Source of the DNA: Denticeps clupeoides
Taxonomy: Eukaryota; Chordata; Actinopteri; Clupeiformes; Denticipitidae
Length of the DNA stretch: 64,000 nucleotides
Direction of reading: 5' to 3'
NCBI RefSeq assembly: GCF_900700375.1
Contig: NC_041717.1
Span: forward strand, 18,060,090-18,124,089
The position numbers were made by a program, and so were the translations under genes. The notes under the pieces are model-generated. The model searched no databases. It was not told the DNA's origin and was given only the letters and a program-made list of their open reading frames with translations. Positions 13,140-24,290 of the stretch are shown here, in pieces. How positions within the stretch are numbered: the first letter of the stretch is position 1; each line of letters starts with the position of its first letter.

Positions 13140-14164
13140 GTGTGTGTGAGTGTGTGTTGTTTTTAGAATGTTTTTTTTCTTTTTGCCCCAGGTCAGGTGG
13201 TGAGTTTTTCAAGAAAGTTCCCTGTTTTTTTAAACCTTATCTATTAATGAAACATCTCTCTCTCTCTGACATTCTCATTAAAACAGATGAGGACATTTTA
13301 TTTACTCACAAAGGCCAGGCACTTTACAGGAGTAAAAGGTAGACAGAAATTAGACTGAATCCAGTCATCAGAAAATGGACAGGGTGGATAGTTAGTTGCT
13401 CTCCTCTCCTAGAGAGTGATAACTAGACAGTAGACCTTTCTCAATGTTACTTATTTCATCCAGTAAATACAGAACACTTGATGCGATACTTGATGTGACA
13501 TTAGCGAACATGCCAGTAAGGTTGTAGTAGCACTTAATAAAAGAATGGAGCTTGTGGTTCAGTTCTGATAAACGTTGGGGCCCGGTTCTTCAGAGTGGGT
13601 GGGATGAGGGCTCATCTGTACAATGATAATCTACTCTCATGGGCACAGGGTCAAGGAACGGAACTCCAGAAATAGAGGAGAGGATGTGAGAACGGACATT
13701 GTGTGTTAGGTGGTAGACATCGAAAGTCCCCTTTCTGTTCATCCCAAGCAACATGACAATCACAGTCAGTTCCTGCGGGACTTTCCAATTTAGCGGAGGT
13801 TAAAGTGCTGAGGGACATCTGGGGAAAACCTGTGAATTTGAAAGAAACACATAGGAAATATAAATCTGAGCTGCATTTGGTTAATCACACGAGAGAAAGG
13901 TATGACTGGATTACCAATATCTCTTAAACCCTTGATGATCTGGTCCACACGTGACCGGTGGTGAGCCAAATTCCACCCAATGATGGTCAGATCCCGTACC
14001 CAAACCATAAACTATAAACCAAATTGAATAATTCTTCTAACTTGAAGCCCCTTTTAGAATTCTTTGAATATTTTTTTGTATTCTCTTTTATTTCAGTTGT
14101 ATCGTGACATACACAACCAGTAAAAAGTTTGGACACACCTACTGTATATGATCTATATATCTAT
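12326..14164. other. Intergenic, AT-rich with a CT microsatellite
   Basis: No gene is recognised. There are ATA/TAA-rich runs (12395-12560), a (CT)n microsatellite at about 13096-13138, and at 14119-14140 a Tc1-type terminal-repeat fragment (AAAAAGTTTGGACACACCT). Reverse-strand frames at 13790-14008 show no domain I know. Confidence 0.5.
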
Positions 14165-14169
14165 ACGAT

Positions 14170-14490
14170 TGTCACGACTACGGACTTACGGGGGAAGGAA
14201 GCGCAGAGGTTTGACATGCTGGGAACGGGGTTTTATTAATACAAACAATAAAGAAATACAAATAAACAGCGGCGCGGTGGCCGAAAACGATTTAACTTAA
14301 ATAACGAACTGAAACTAACCCGTAGGCGTGTGGCGATTGCCAGAACTCAAAACACTCATAACAAAACCAGGTCAAGTTCGTGCAGAGTCCACGAAAATGC
14401 CAGCGACCCCGAACGGGCGGAAACTTCCGGCATTTATGGGGCGTCAGGATTGGGTTCCGGTGTGGAGCCCAGCTGCAGGCAATCCTGACA
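14170..14490 (-). repeat. 3' LTR of the young element
   Basis: It is 321 bp, bounded TGTCACGACT...CCTGACA on +, and identical by eye to 17243-17563. It contains AATGCCAGCGACCCC at 14396-14410, the partner of the primer-binding site. Confidence 0.93.
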
Positions 14491-14584
14491 GAGCCCCCCC
14501 TCCAAGGGCTACGTCCTCGGAGCCCCAACAGTACCATCAGTGGAGGCGGCGGGGTGGACGGCGGCAACCACAGGGCTCCTGCCC

Positions 14585-15195
14585 TGCTGTATCCTCCCCT
14601 TGGAGGACCCGGTCCCTCGGGCTGGCTCCCCGGCGTGGTCAGGCGTGGCGGCCCCGGTCCCTCGGGCTGGCTCCCCGGCGTGGTCAGGCGTGGCGGCCCC
14701 GGTCCCTCGGGCTGGCTCCCCGGCGTGGTCAGGCGTGGCGGCCCCGGTCCCTCGGGCTGGCTCCCCGGCGTGGTCAGGCGTGGCGGCCCCGGACCCTCGG
14801 CCTGGCTCCCCGGCGTGGTCCCGCTTGGCGGCCCCGGACCCTCGGCCTGGCTCCCCGGCGTGGTCCCGCTTGGCGGCCCCGGACCCTCGGCCTGGCTCCC
14901 CGGCGTGGTCCCGCTTGGCGGCCCCGGACCCTCGGCCTGGCTCCCCGGCGTGATCCCGCTTGGCGGCCCCGGACCCTCGGCCTGGCTCCCGGCGTGGTCC
15001 CGCTTGGCGGCCCCGGACCCTCGGCCTGGCTCCCCGGCGTGGTCCCGCTTGGCGGCCCCGGACCCTCGGCCTGGCTCCCCGGCGTGGTCCTGCTTGGCGG
15101 CCCCGGACCCTCGGCCTGGCTCCCCGGCGTGGTCCCGCATGGCGGCCCCGGACCCTCGGCCTGGCTCCCCGGCGTGGTCCCGCATGACGGCCCCG
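14585..15195. repeat. 45-bp GC-rich minisatellite, about 13 units
   Basis: The unit runs GGCCCCGGACCCTCGGCCTG followed by GCTCCCCGGCGTGGTCCCGCTTGGC. Because 45 is divisible by three, several frames on both strands stay open across it, coding 15-residue units such as GPGPSAWLPGVVPLG. Left-hand units differ slightly (GGTCCCTCGGGCTGG; GTCAGGCGTGG), so at least two unit types are present. Confidence 0.93.
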
Positions 15196-16930
15196 GACTC
15201 CCGTACCTGCACACAATAATCAGGGCCGATCCATCTGGGTACGTGTGGGCCCTGTCTCCACATGTCCCCTCTGACACATCTTGTGTCACCCCCTGCACCG
15301 CGCAGGGAGATTGTCCCAGAGCCTCCGGCGACTGTTCCAGGCACCCCAGGCTGGTGCCTTCTGGGACTATGCAGCCCCTCTCGCTGCACGGCCCTGGTGC
15401 CAAGGGGGGGGCATTGCCAGACCATCCGGCTAGCCCCTTCTGCGTCCGTTGGGACAAGCAGGCCCTCTTCCTGCCTGTCCCAGCTGGGTCCTCATGCCTA
15501 CCCAGGGGCTCTATGGCGCTCCACCCCTCTGGAGGCAGACGCAGGCCCATGCCTGGCCCACCCTCCTCACTGGCTACCGGAGGACCCAGCTCCATCGCTT
15601 CCCCACCTCCCCTCCCCTCAGGAGGAGTCCCCAACCCGAACTGCACCCCCCCAAAAAATTCTTTGGGGGAGCACCCCCCCCGGCTGGACTTCGGGGTACC
15701 TTGGGGCTTGTCCACCTCGCCTTGGACCAGCACATTCGGGTCAGGAACCTCCTCCCTGGGGTTCGGCTCCGCGGCTGGGTCGCCATCTGGTGGACACAAA
15801 GAGGGGAAGTGGGGGCGACATACGGACACATATGCCACGCACACACACACAGACAGAGACAGACAGAAGAGAGGGTCGTCTGGTTCCCTCTCTGAGCTCT
15901 CCGGGACCTCCTCAGGGGGCACAGCCAGAATCTCGGGAGGCACGACCTTCTCGTCGCCCGCCAGTGCTTGGTCTTCTTGTCCCGGATCCTGACTGGCGCT
16001 GGATGTGGTGGAGGGGCAGAGTTCGATCCCTGGCTCAGGCTCTGGCCGATCAAACTCCGCCCTCAGCCTCTGCTGGAAGTCCCGAAAACTCCTGTCGGTC
16101 TCTCCCTGCTGCCAGGCAGCGTCGCTGGAGATGGTGGTGGGCGTGTGGCGTGGGGGGTGGTGGACGTCTTCTCCAGCATGCGGGGGCGCTGGTGATGCGC
16201 TGCCGTTCAGCTGGGGAACGTCCGAGCAGAGGGAAGGCGGGTCGGCGACTGGAACTGAGAGGGCATCTTCCCTGTGAGGCAGTTCCGACAGTGCAGTTGC
16301 TGGTTGGCGACCTCCTGTCGCCCTGTTCCACCAGCTTACGCCCGCATCGCTGTCCTCCTCCTCACTGTTGTCGCACCTCTGGGACTGACGTGGGTTTCCA
16401 CGGACCTCGCAACGGACGGGCACGATGGGCGGAGCCATTCCGGCACCGACTGCCCAATCGGCGTCATCCTCGTGTTGGTCCGTGTCGACCTCATACCCTC
16501 GGAAGTCACGTGGATCTTCACGGATGTCGCGACAATCTCGGACGCGCGCGCTGGGTGGAGCCATCCCGGCCCCGACTGCCCAACGAAAATCCACGTCATT
16601 GTCGCTTTCGTCATCCGTGTCCTCCCACCTGTGACTCCGAGGGTCGTCCACCCTGCGGACATCCTGGACCCAGGGTGCGATAAGCTCCCATGGGCAGTAC
16701 TCTGGCCATTCGGGCTGGAGGCTGCCCACCTCCTCGCTGGAGGGACGCCACCGTTGTTGCCGCTTCTCACCCCTCTGGAAGTGACGTGGGTCTCCACGGA
16801 CCTTGCGACGATCGCAGACTGGCGCGATGGGCGGAGCCCAACTCTCGTCTCCCGTGCTCTCGTCGTCGTCCGTGTCGTCCCAGTCCACAGGGAGCCTGGC
16901 CAGCAGAGCGCAGAGTTCTTGGCTCGACAT
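14774..16930 (-). CDS. Long open frame of unknown function inside the young LTR element
   Basis: From the ATG at 16930 (context GCCATGTCG) the frame starts MSSQELCALLARLPVDWDD and stays open for about 715 codons. It contains an acidic stretch (DDTDDDESTGDES), three or four imperfect repeats around the core WAVGAGMAPP followed by an R/D-rich RxDPRxFxR block, a proline/glycine-rich middle, and finally the 45-bp minisatellite. I recognise no capsid, zinc-knuckle, protease or polymerase motif. Being open may partly reflect high GC content and a repeat unit divisible by three, so coding status is uncertain. It is treated here as part of a virus-like element. Confidence 0.4.
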   Translation of the reverse strand: MSSQELCALLARLPVDWDDTDDDESTGDESWAPPIAPVCDRRKVRGDPRHFQRGEKRQQRWRPSSEEVGSLQPEWPEYCPWELIAPWVQDVRRVDDPRSHRWEDTDDESDNDVDFRWAVGAGMAPPSARVRDCRDIREDPRDFRGYEVDTDQHEDDADWAVGAGMAPPIVPVRCEVRGNPRQSQRCDNSEEEDSDAGVSWWNRATGGRQPATALSELPHREDALSVPVADPPSLCSDVPQLNGSASPAPPHAGEDVHHPPRHTPTTISSDAAWQQGETDRSFRDFQQRLRAEFDRPEPEPGIELCPSTTSSASQDPGQEDQALAGDEKVVPPEILAVPPEEVPESSEREPDDPLFCLSLSVCVCVAYVSVCRPHFPSLCPPDGDPAAEPNPREEVPDPNVLVQGEVDKPQGTPKSSRGGCSPKEFFGGVQFGLGTPPEGRGGGEAMELGPPVASEEGGPGMGLRLPPEGWSAIEPLGRHEDPAGTGRKRACLSQRTQKGLAGWSGNAPPLAPGPCSERGCIVPEGTSLGCLEQSPEALGQSPCAVQGVTQDVSEGTCGDRAHTYPDGSALIIVCRYGSPGPSCGTTPGSQAEGPGPPCGTTPGSQAEGPGPPSRTTPGSQAEGPGPPSGTTPGSQAEGPGPPSGTTPGARPRVRGRQAGSRRGARPRVRGRQAGPRRGARPRVRGRQAGPRRGARPRVRGRQAGPRRGARPRVRGRHA

Positions 16931-17226
16931 GGCGAAGATCGTGGGGGTCGCATCTTCTGCGCTCGCTGCCCACGTCACTTCCTCGCTGCTGCCGACGCCA
17001 ACGTCCTCGCTCCGCCCACTCACCCGCCGACGTTGTCGCTTCCGTGTTTCGCGGAGTTTCCCGGGGGTGACGTCATCACGCGGCGCCGCGTACCACGGCT
17101 TCTCGGGGAGAAAACGCTCCACCAGAACGGGCGGCGCGTCTCTCCCCTGGCGTCCGCGTTCGCCGCGCCGGGCTGCGTCCTTCGCGGCGTTTCTTCTCCT
17201 CTGTTTTTTACCTCTGCGCTTTTGGG

Positions 17227-17241
17227 GGGGTCGCTGGCATT
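17227..17241 (-). other. Predicted self-priming primer-binding site
   Basis: On + this reads GGGGTCGCTGGCATT, one base from the LTR edge. The sense (reverse) strand is the exact complement of the block at 17483-17469 in the LTR. Tf1 of fission yeast and sushi-type fish elements are known to prime reverse transcription by folding the RNA 5' end onto such a site. Confidence 0.75.
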
Positions 17242-17242
17242 C

Positions 17243-17563
17243 TGTCACGACTACGGACTTACGGGGGAAGGAAGCGCAGAGGTTTGACATGCTGGGAACG
17301 GGGTTTTATTAATACAAACAATAAAGAAATACAAATAAACAGCGGCGCGGTGGCCGAAAACGATTTAACTTAAATAACGAACTGAAACTAACCCGTAGGC
17401 GTGTGGCGATTGCCAGAACTCAAAACACTCATAACAAAACCAGGTCAAGTTCGTGCAGAGTCCACGAAAATGCCAGCGACCCCGAACGGGCGGAAACTTC
17501 CGGCATTTATGGGGCGTCAGGATTGGGTTCCGGTGTGGAGCCCAGCTGCAGGCAATCCTGACA
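17243..17563 (-). repeat. 5' LTR of the young element
   Basis: It is the promoter LTR for reverse-strand transcription. CATAAAT lies at 17511-17505; 28 bases on, at 17483-17469, is GGGGTCGCTGGCATT, which would be the predicted start of the RNA and pairs with the site at 17227-17241. Confidence 0.93.
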
Positions 17564-17568
17564 ACGAT

Positions 17569-18790
<1,222 letters not shown>

Positions 18791-18799
18791 AGTTAGCAT

Positions 18800-19553
18800 G
18801 TACTGTGTAACTGTGGTTATTGTAGGTTTATGTCATAAACAAGTTCACTGCAAGGGTTAACTCTCTGCTCACACTGCAAATGTAAGATATTTCTCAGATG
18901 CAGCAGATTAATTATCAATTAATTATCTTATAATGAATGATATTATTATAAAAACATTCATTAAATTATTATAAAAAATAATGCAACTAATCACATAAAA
19001 AAATTCAGTCACTTGCATAAGAGCCTCACCAGCCCAGTCACCGGAATGGAACAGCATCTGTCTGGAGCACCAAGTTTCAAGTGCTTAATTCTGTCCACAG
19101 AAAACTACTTCAACTTGATGCACTTTGTTCACAGAATGATTCACCTTTTACATTTTGTAATGTACATTTTATTTTGTTGGCAGAAATCCAAAGCAATGGT
19201 CATCTGAATTATATGAACAGAAAGTTATTTTGTCCACAGAATGTACTTTTTCAAGGACAGAAATTCCAATGACTTTTGAGGGAAAAATTACTGTTGCATT
19301 TTGTGGACAAAAGAACATTTTATAAACATTCGTTCCTCTCATTCATAGAATACAGATCATGTCGAGAAAATGTAAAGGTTATGTCAATTACTGTTGTTTT
19401 CTGCTAACAACGTAATTATTAAATTATGTACAAAATGTGAAAGGGCTTTATCTTTTCCAGGAGGGCAGTGGGGACAAACAAAGAGCAGGACACTTAACCC
19501 TGAGTTGGAAAATGGCATCTATTCTGTTCCCTCTGTGGTGATCATTCTCTAAA
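18800..19553. other. Intergenic, AT-rich
   Basis: Nothing recognised. The stretch around 19080-19330 repeats short words (CTTTTGTCCACAGAA-like) but does not form a clear family. Confidence 0.4.
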
Positions 19554-20358
19554 CCAGGGCTCTGCACCCTTAAAAAGCCGCAAATTCTTTTTGAGGCTTA
19601 GCCTGCCTGGCATCGAAAAAGCTTGATAAATATACGACACAAATGTGTCGCATTTGTGAGCGACGCTAACAACCTGCAAGCATGATGCTAAAAGGTACAT
19701 ATTTTCTGTCACAAACAACACTAATTGTACGGCAATGTGCTAAAATCCATCTATGTTCTGTCATGAAACGCCACAATCTACACAAACGGACTAGCGAGGG
19801 GCTTACACCTCTTCTCAAATATTAATTAATTAATTCACATATCAATAGACTTTACCTGCTCAATCAACGAAAGGAGATTAATGGCCGCTTAGATTTTCGA
19901 GAAGTTTCTTGTGGTTTCAGGCGGTGAAGCAGGGTTGCGTAGAATACACGATTCAATGTATGAAGCGAAAATATTTTGAATATAATGTACCATTACTACA
20001 CAGACAAAAAGGAACACATTCAAATTCCTCTGATATCAGTACGGTTTGGCATTTCTGGAAAAGGAGGTTAATTGACGGTGAATGAGACTTGCACAAAGTT
20101 TCTGAAAGACGCGCGGTTTGGCAGGTCCGCAGGATGTACGCAATTTCAGGCTCTTTTACACAGAAACCGAATGGAAAAATATGAAAATTAATGCAACACG
20201 GAGGGGGGAAAGACTCACCATATTTTTAGACATCAATACAATATCAACACAATATTAGTTGGGTTATGCTTGTGTTTTGGCTGATTAGTGTACTCAGTTC
20301 ATCCAAGCACTAATGTCCCTCAGTAAGACAAAGATGCAAATATATTTCCCCCTCTAAG

Positions 20359-20701
20359 TACAGGGTGGGTCATTTACATGGATACACCTTAATAAAATGG
20401 GAATGGTTGGTGAACACATTTTATAAGTGGTCAGAAAATAACTCATGAAAGAATAAAGTTACCTTAAAACCATTGTTTTTCTTGTGAAATTACCAATAAA
20501 TTTGATGTGTCACATGACCCTCTTCCTATTGAAAAAACAAAAGTTGGATCCAATGGCCGACTTCAAAATGGCCACTATGGTCACCACCCATCTTGAAAAG
20601 TTTGCCCCCTCACATATATTAATGTGCCACAAACAGGACGTTAATATCACCAACCATTCCCATTTTATTACGGTGTAGCCATACAAATGGCCCACCCTGT
20701 A
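20359..20701. mobile_element. MITE with about 50-bp terminal inverted repeats, TA target site
   Basis: The left end TACAGGGTGGGTCATTTACA and the right end, the complement (AAATGGCCCACCCTGTA), are inverted repeats extending inward for about 50 bp through CATTCCCATTTTAT. TA flanks both sides. There is no transposase. The TA target suggests Tc1/mariner-type mobilisation. Confidence 0.8.
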
Positions 20702-21315
20702 CAACTCTCCACAGCTCACAATGCACATAAATAGATGGACAAGTAGTTTATCATCCCTTGTACAGAGTACAACGTACCAAGCACAATGAAATTCTTACAT
20801 GAGTACCACCTCTATAAACAAGACTGCTGGAAACCAGTGATGTACAATTAGAAGCCTTTCTTGAGACAGTGTTGGTGTCACAACCTTGGTGGCAGCTGAA
20901 CGGAGACGATGAGAAGAGATGACAAGGAACAAGGAGGCATTCGCATGACGTCAAGTAACCGGGGTTTAATTTGTGCAGAACAGGACATGGGAGACATCTG
21001 GTAACAGGTGAACATGTAACATAACAAAGACTCGACGGCGAACAGAAACGAACAGGGCGGCTTTATACATTCGACACAGGTAAAAACAATTAGGGAACAT
21101 TACACAAGACAAACGTGAAACTCCAGTCCGTGTCCCGCTAAAGCCATCTGCCCGTTCCATAGCCAGCACAAGTGTGCGTAATAGTGCGTGTAATACTACG
21201 CGTAATAGCGCCAAACGTTTCCGCAAAATGTTCCATTTTCTCCAAGGGCAGTATGAGAGGGAAAAATGCATTTTAATAATCACGTCATTAAAGTCATTCA
21301 AAATTTCGATTCGGT
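20702..21315. other. Unassigned stretch, perhaps interior of the hAT remnant
   Basis: No coding domain is recognised between the MITE and the hATC fragment. Confidence 0.35.
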
Positions 21316-21453
21316 GTGTGTGTGTGGTTTTTTTTTACCGGTTGCTGTGACGTGGAGAGTTTCGCTCTAAGGTCAACAGGGAGCAGAAATGTGCTTTGGG
21401 CAATAAAATGTGATGCCAGATATGTGCCATGTGTCCAAGAGGCTCATCTCCTC

Positions 21454-21816
21454 AACACAGAACCTTCTAATTATTCCAGCACCACTGGACATTTCTCAGT
21501 GGGAAATGAGCCAGAAGATGATGACAACAACTTCTTCAGCTTTCAGAGTCCACAGGTGACCTGTTCTACAGCGGAGGATGAGGTACAGAGGTATCTTCAA
21601 GATTCAGATAAGACATTGGCCTCATTAAAGGCATATCCAGTGATCAGAGCCCTCTTCTTAAAATACAATACGACTCTGCCGCCAAGTGCTCCTGTCGAAC
21701 ATCTCTTTAGCCACGGAGGACTTGTTTTCACCCCACACCATAACCGCATGACAGACAAACACTTTGAACAGGTGCTCTTGCTGCGTTACAACCGCCTTTA
21801 CTGGACTGGAGACTAA
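21454..21816 (+). pseudogene. hAT transposase C-terminal dimerisation domain fragment
   Basis: The frame encodes AEDEVQRYLQDSDKTLASLK, then YPVIRALFLKYNTTLPPSAP, VEHLFSHGGLVFTPHHNRMT and DKHFEQVLLLRYNRLYW. These are the conserved hATC blocks (an F-x-x-Y-N-T-x-L-P-x-S-A-P-V-E core, then a serine-histidine pair and N/R-x-x-x). The normal arginine of VERLFS is histidine here. No BED finger or DDE-like core lies upstream in frame. It ends at a natural stop after YWTGD. A domesticated ZBED gene is possible but less likely for such a short fragment. Confidence 0.75.
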
Positions 21817-21820
21817 GTGG

Positions 21821-22497
21821 AACAGATGTAGGTAGGTTGCTGAAAATATCTTGGTATTGAATTGTTCATTGATAAGGCTTGTAACCTAATTCTTTTGTAA
21901 ACTTAGTGTTTGTTTTTTTGCTAGCATTAGAAAAGCAGCACCTCATATGTTTATGGCAATTGTTAGCCAATTATTGGATTTTTGGGGGGGATTTAATTTT
22001 TTCAACCGAACAGTTCAGCACTGACACCTTAGATGGTTCTTGTTGCCTTTTTTAAATGGCCATGAAGTCATGTTGCTGGGTTGCATTAATACATATATTG
22101 TCTTGTGTTTCAAATTATATCTGGTGGCAAGGTTTAAAGTGCATTTTGTCATTGTCACATAAAGTTTTAATATCTGATTTGTATTGAAGCATCTTAAGTA
22201 TTTTGAAATTATTTGTGGAAGAATAATATGGACAGTAAATACTTTTTGAGAATTGTTTTATATATTACCTTTTTTGTCCTAATCAGGAAGAGGGTCATTG
22301 AAAATGCAGATTTTCCTTGTGCAAGGCTACTAAGTGATGGAATATGTTGGTGACCATAACAGTAAATACTTTTCAATGGCATATTTTTGTTTGTCTAATA
22401 CTCTTCCACTTTTCAACTTTATAAATAAAGAAATGGTTAAGGAAAAATGGGGCTTTTTATTATCTGTGATTGCTACATTCATGTACATTTATTACAT
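21821..22497. other. Intergenic, AT-rich
   Basis: Nothing recognised. Confidence 0.5.
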
Positions 22498-22683
22498 TAC
22501 ATTTACAGCATTTATCAGATGCCCTTATCCAGAGCGACTTACAATCAGTAGTTACAGGGACAGTCTCCCTGGAGCAATTTAGGGTTAAGTGTCTTGCTCA
22601 GGGACACAATGGTAGTAAGTGGGATTTAAACCTGGGTCTTCTGGTTCATAGGCAAGTGTGTTACCCACTAGGCTACTACCACC
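22498..22683 (-). repeat. SINE family A (tRNA-derived with L2-type tail)
   Basis: Read on the reverse strand it has an A box (TAGCCTAGTGGGTAAC), a B box (GGTTTAAATCCC), a body and the tail CGCTCTGGATAAGGGCATCTGATAAATG, seen here as its complement. The same tail ends the L2 copies at 30436 and 51535. Confidence 0.9.
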
Positions 22684-23335
22684 ATGTAGTTGTAAAAAGC
22701 ATGACAACATATTAAGTAATCCAAAGTATTCAGAATACGTTACTCACATTGAGTAACTTAACGGAATACATTACAAACTACATTTTGGTGCATGTATTCT
22801 GTAATCTGTAGTGGAATACATTTTAAAAGTAACCTTCCCAACACTGATTATAACGCAAAACATCTTGTTGAGAATGGTGCTGGAGAGTGTTGCCAAATGT
22901 TGAGGGGTTTCCAAAAAATGCACCAAAAACTTCACACTTACTGTATCATGTAATAAAAGTTGATTTGACATTCTAAATAAACATTTTTTTTTTAAATAAA
23001 CTTTTTTGATTACAAAAGTAAATTGAAAACACTTCCAATCTGACAGAATGGCTCTGTGTAGGCTGGGATGTTGAAAGTATTTACCATAATTTGTTTCGTG
23101 CGCCGCTCTACATCATTTTATTACATTTCATTTAAAATGATGTTCCATGTTTTCATGAACAGCATCCTTTGTTCCGCATTTCTATTATGATTCTAATCAC
23201 ATTTGGTTCTAAACTGTTTAGACAATAAACCAATTTGTCCAAATTTTATGTTGTCAAAACAGCAACAGTGTTTTATGTGCATATATATGTGAAGAGTCTC
23301 CAATGACAAGAGAAAATGTTTTGTAAAAATCAGCC
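22684..23335. other. Intergenic, AT-rich
   Basis: No gene or repeat recognised between SINE A and the poly(A) site of chemokine 2. Confidence 0.5.
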
Positions 23336-23341
23336 TTTATT
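23336..23341 (-). terminator. Poly(A) signal of chemokine 2
   Basis: AATAAA on the reverse strand, 209 bases after the stop. The surrounding block (AAAGGCTG..., then TCTTGTCATTGGAGAC) is shared with chemokine 3, which has its signal at 26661-26666. Confidence 0.7.
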
Positions 23342-23549
23342 TTTCATTTCTGTAAAAAAATTGAATAGAAAACATTCATAGACAGAATAATAAAATATTA
23401 ATCAGATGTGCATTCAAGTACACATACATAATTTTTAAAATAACTTAAACATTAAATAAAGACAAAAATAATAATTTTATGTTAAATTAACATTCAATTT
23501 AACTGTAAAAAAATGACACATGGTTTTTTGTATCTTTCCCTGTCTGTCC

Positions 23550-24178
23550 TCATTCAGGACCTGATGTTTTACTTCTACGTGAACTCCTGTAGAGAAAAAA
23601 AAGAGAAATTAATAAATATAGGTGTTACATATGGAGCCATGATTTATTAAAGTTTCTACTGCAGAAGAGGCTCTTTCTTCTCGTACCTCTTTTGCATGGC
23701 TTTCTTGATTTCCTGGGCGAATTTTGAGTCCGGTTTCAAGCACTTCTGAACTCCACTGTGCTTCAGAGTGACACTGAAGAAAAATAAGAAAACATGGGTG
23801 TCAGGGTGTCAGATGCCTTCATCATGAAGGTCTGAATTCACATGCAGGTCTGAATTCTCCTTATGTTCATTCCTGTACGTTTTCTACTTAATATTCAGGA
23901 AAACTTACATGATCTCCTGCTTGGAGCAGGATGGACTCGGCATGTAAACTTTTATGTTCTCCACCAGCTGCAGCCGAACAGCATTCTGACCAGGACCCAC
24001 ACATATACAACGTTCTCTTGATTCTCTCTGACCTGGAACAGAGCATCAGAATGAAGGTCCCACATCTGAACTACAGACACGAAAGAGCAGAGAAGATCCT
24101 CAGAAACTCACCAGTGACTGGAGCAGAGAGCAGGTAAGCGAGGAGGAGGACGAGTGCTGCTGTCTTCATTGATCCCAT
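23550..24178 (-). CDS. CXC chemokine 2, CXCL9/10/11-like (ELR-negative)
   Basis: Predicted secreted chemokine of 104 residues. Exons from the right: 24112-24178, 23909-24032, 23687-23773, 23550-23586. The start MGSMKTAALVLLLAYLLSAP has a second in-frame ATG at 24169, which matches the start of chemokine 3 and may be the real one. The signal peptide covers about residues 1-22. Cysteines are C31 and C33 (R-C-I-C), C58 and C75. The residues before CXC are E-R-E-R, not ELR. The mature domain has the expected three-strand core (NAVRLQLVENIKVYMPSPSC) and a helix (DSKFAQEIKKAMQKR). The last exon gives a short basic tail SSRRSKTSGPE. Very close to chemokine 3, so a recent tandem duplicate. Reading through the exon 3 donor would give a different short tail, YEKKEPLLQ. 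Confidence 0.92.
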
Positions 24179-24221
24179 GGTTCTCAGTTTCTCAGAGTGG
24201 ATGTGCTTGTGAGTTTCAGAC

Positions 24222-24290
24222 CAGCTTTTATACTAACAGCCAGGGCTTCCCCCAGCTTACATCACACTGGGCGCTCAGCCCAGCCCAGCC
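24222..24290 (-). promoter_or_regulatory. Core promoter of chemokine 2
   Basis: Reverse strand: TATAAAAGCTGG lies about 45-55 bases before the ATG, GGGGGAAGCCC (kappaB-like) is just upstream, then GTGTGATGTAAG. The same order occurs in chemokine 3. Confidence 0.65.

Larger units (their letters stand above)
14170..17563 (-). mobile_element. Young non-autonomous LTR element with predicted self-priming site
   Basis: Two LTRs of 321 bp (14170-14490 and 17243-17563), identical by eye, are flanked by the 5-bp target duplication ACGAT (14165-14169 and 17564-17568). The element therefore looks whole and very recent. It reads on the reverse strand: the LTR sense strand begins TGTCAGGATTGCC, has a TATA-like CATAAAT, and carries AATAAA near its end. 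A purine tract (GGAGGGGGGG) precedes the 3' LTR. The primer-binding site after the 5' LTR matches the element's own LTR rather than a tRNA. I find no gag, protease, reverse transcriptase or integrase, so it must depend on a relative, perhaps one like the chromovirus at 239-7355. The interior carries a long open frame, internal repeats and a 45-bp minisatellite. Confidence 0.88.
19554..21820 (+). mobile_element. hAT-type DNA transposon remnant
   Basis: At 19554 CCAGGGCTCTGCACCCTTAA resembles the left terminal repeat of hAT/Charlie elements (CAGGGGTCTGCAACCTTTAA type). A hAT dimerisation domain is found at 21454-21816. The middle of the transposase is missing and a small MITE (20359-20701) is inserted. 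I could not place the right end, so the extent is approximate and the two parts may be separate elements. Confidence 0.5.

Noticed and set aside
13790-14008. Reverse-strand frame MVWVRDLTIIGWNLAHHRSR
   Set aside because: No recognisable domain, no splice context and no family resemblance I can defend.
14585-15195. CRISPR-like regular repeats
   Set aside because: Units are contiguous with no unique spacers; a minisatellite in a vertebrate genome.
14328-15992. Long forward-strand open frames across the minisatellite (up to 554 codons)
   Set aside because: The 45-bp unit is divisible by three and GC-rich, so several frames on both strands stay open; no domain or plausible start supports the forward ones.
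21316-21816. A host ZBED-type gene
   Set aside because: Only the hAT dimerisation domain is present, with no BED finger or transposase core upstream, so a transposon fragment is more likely.
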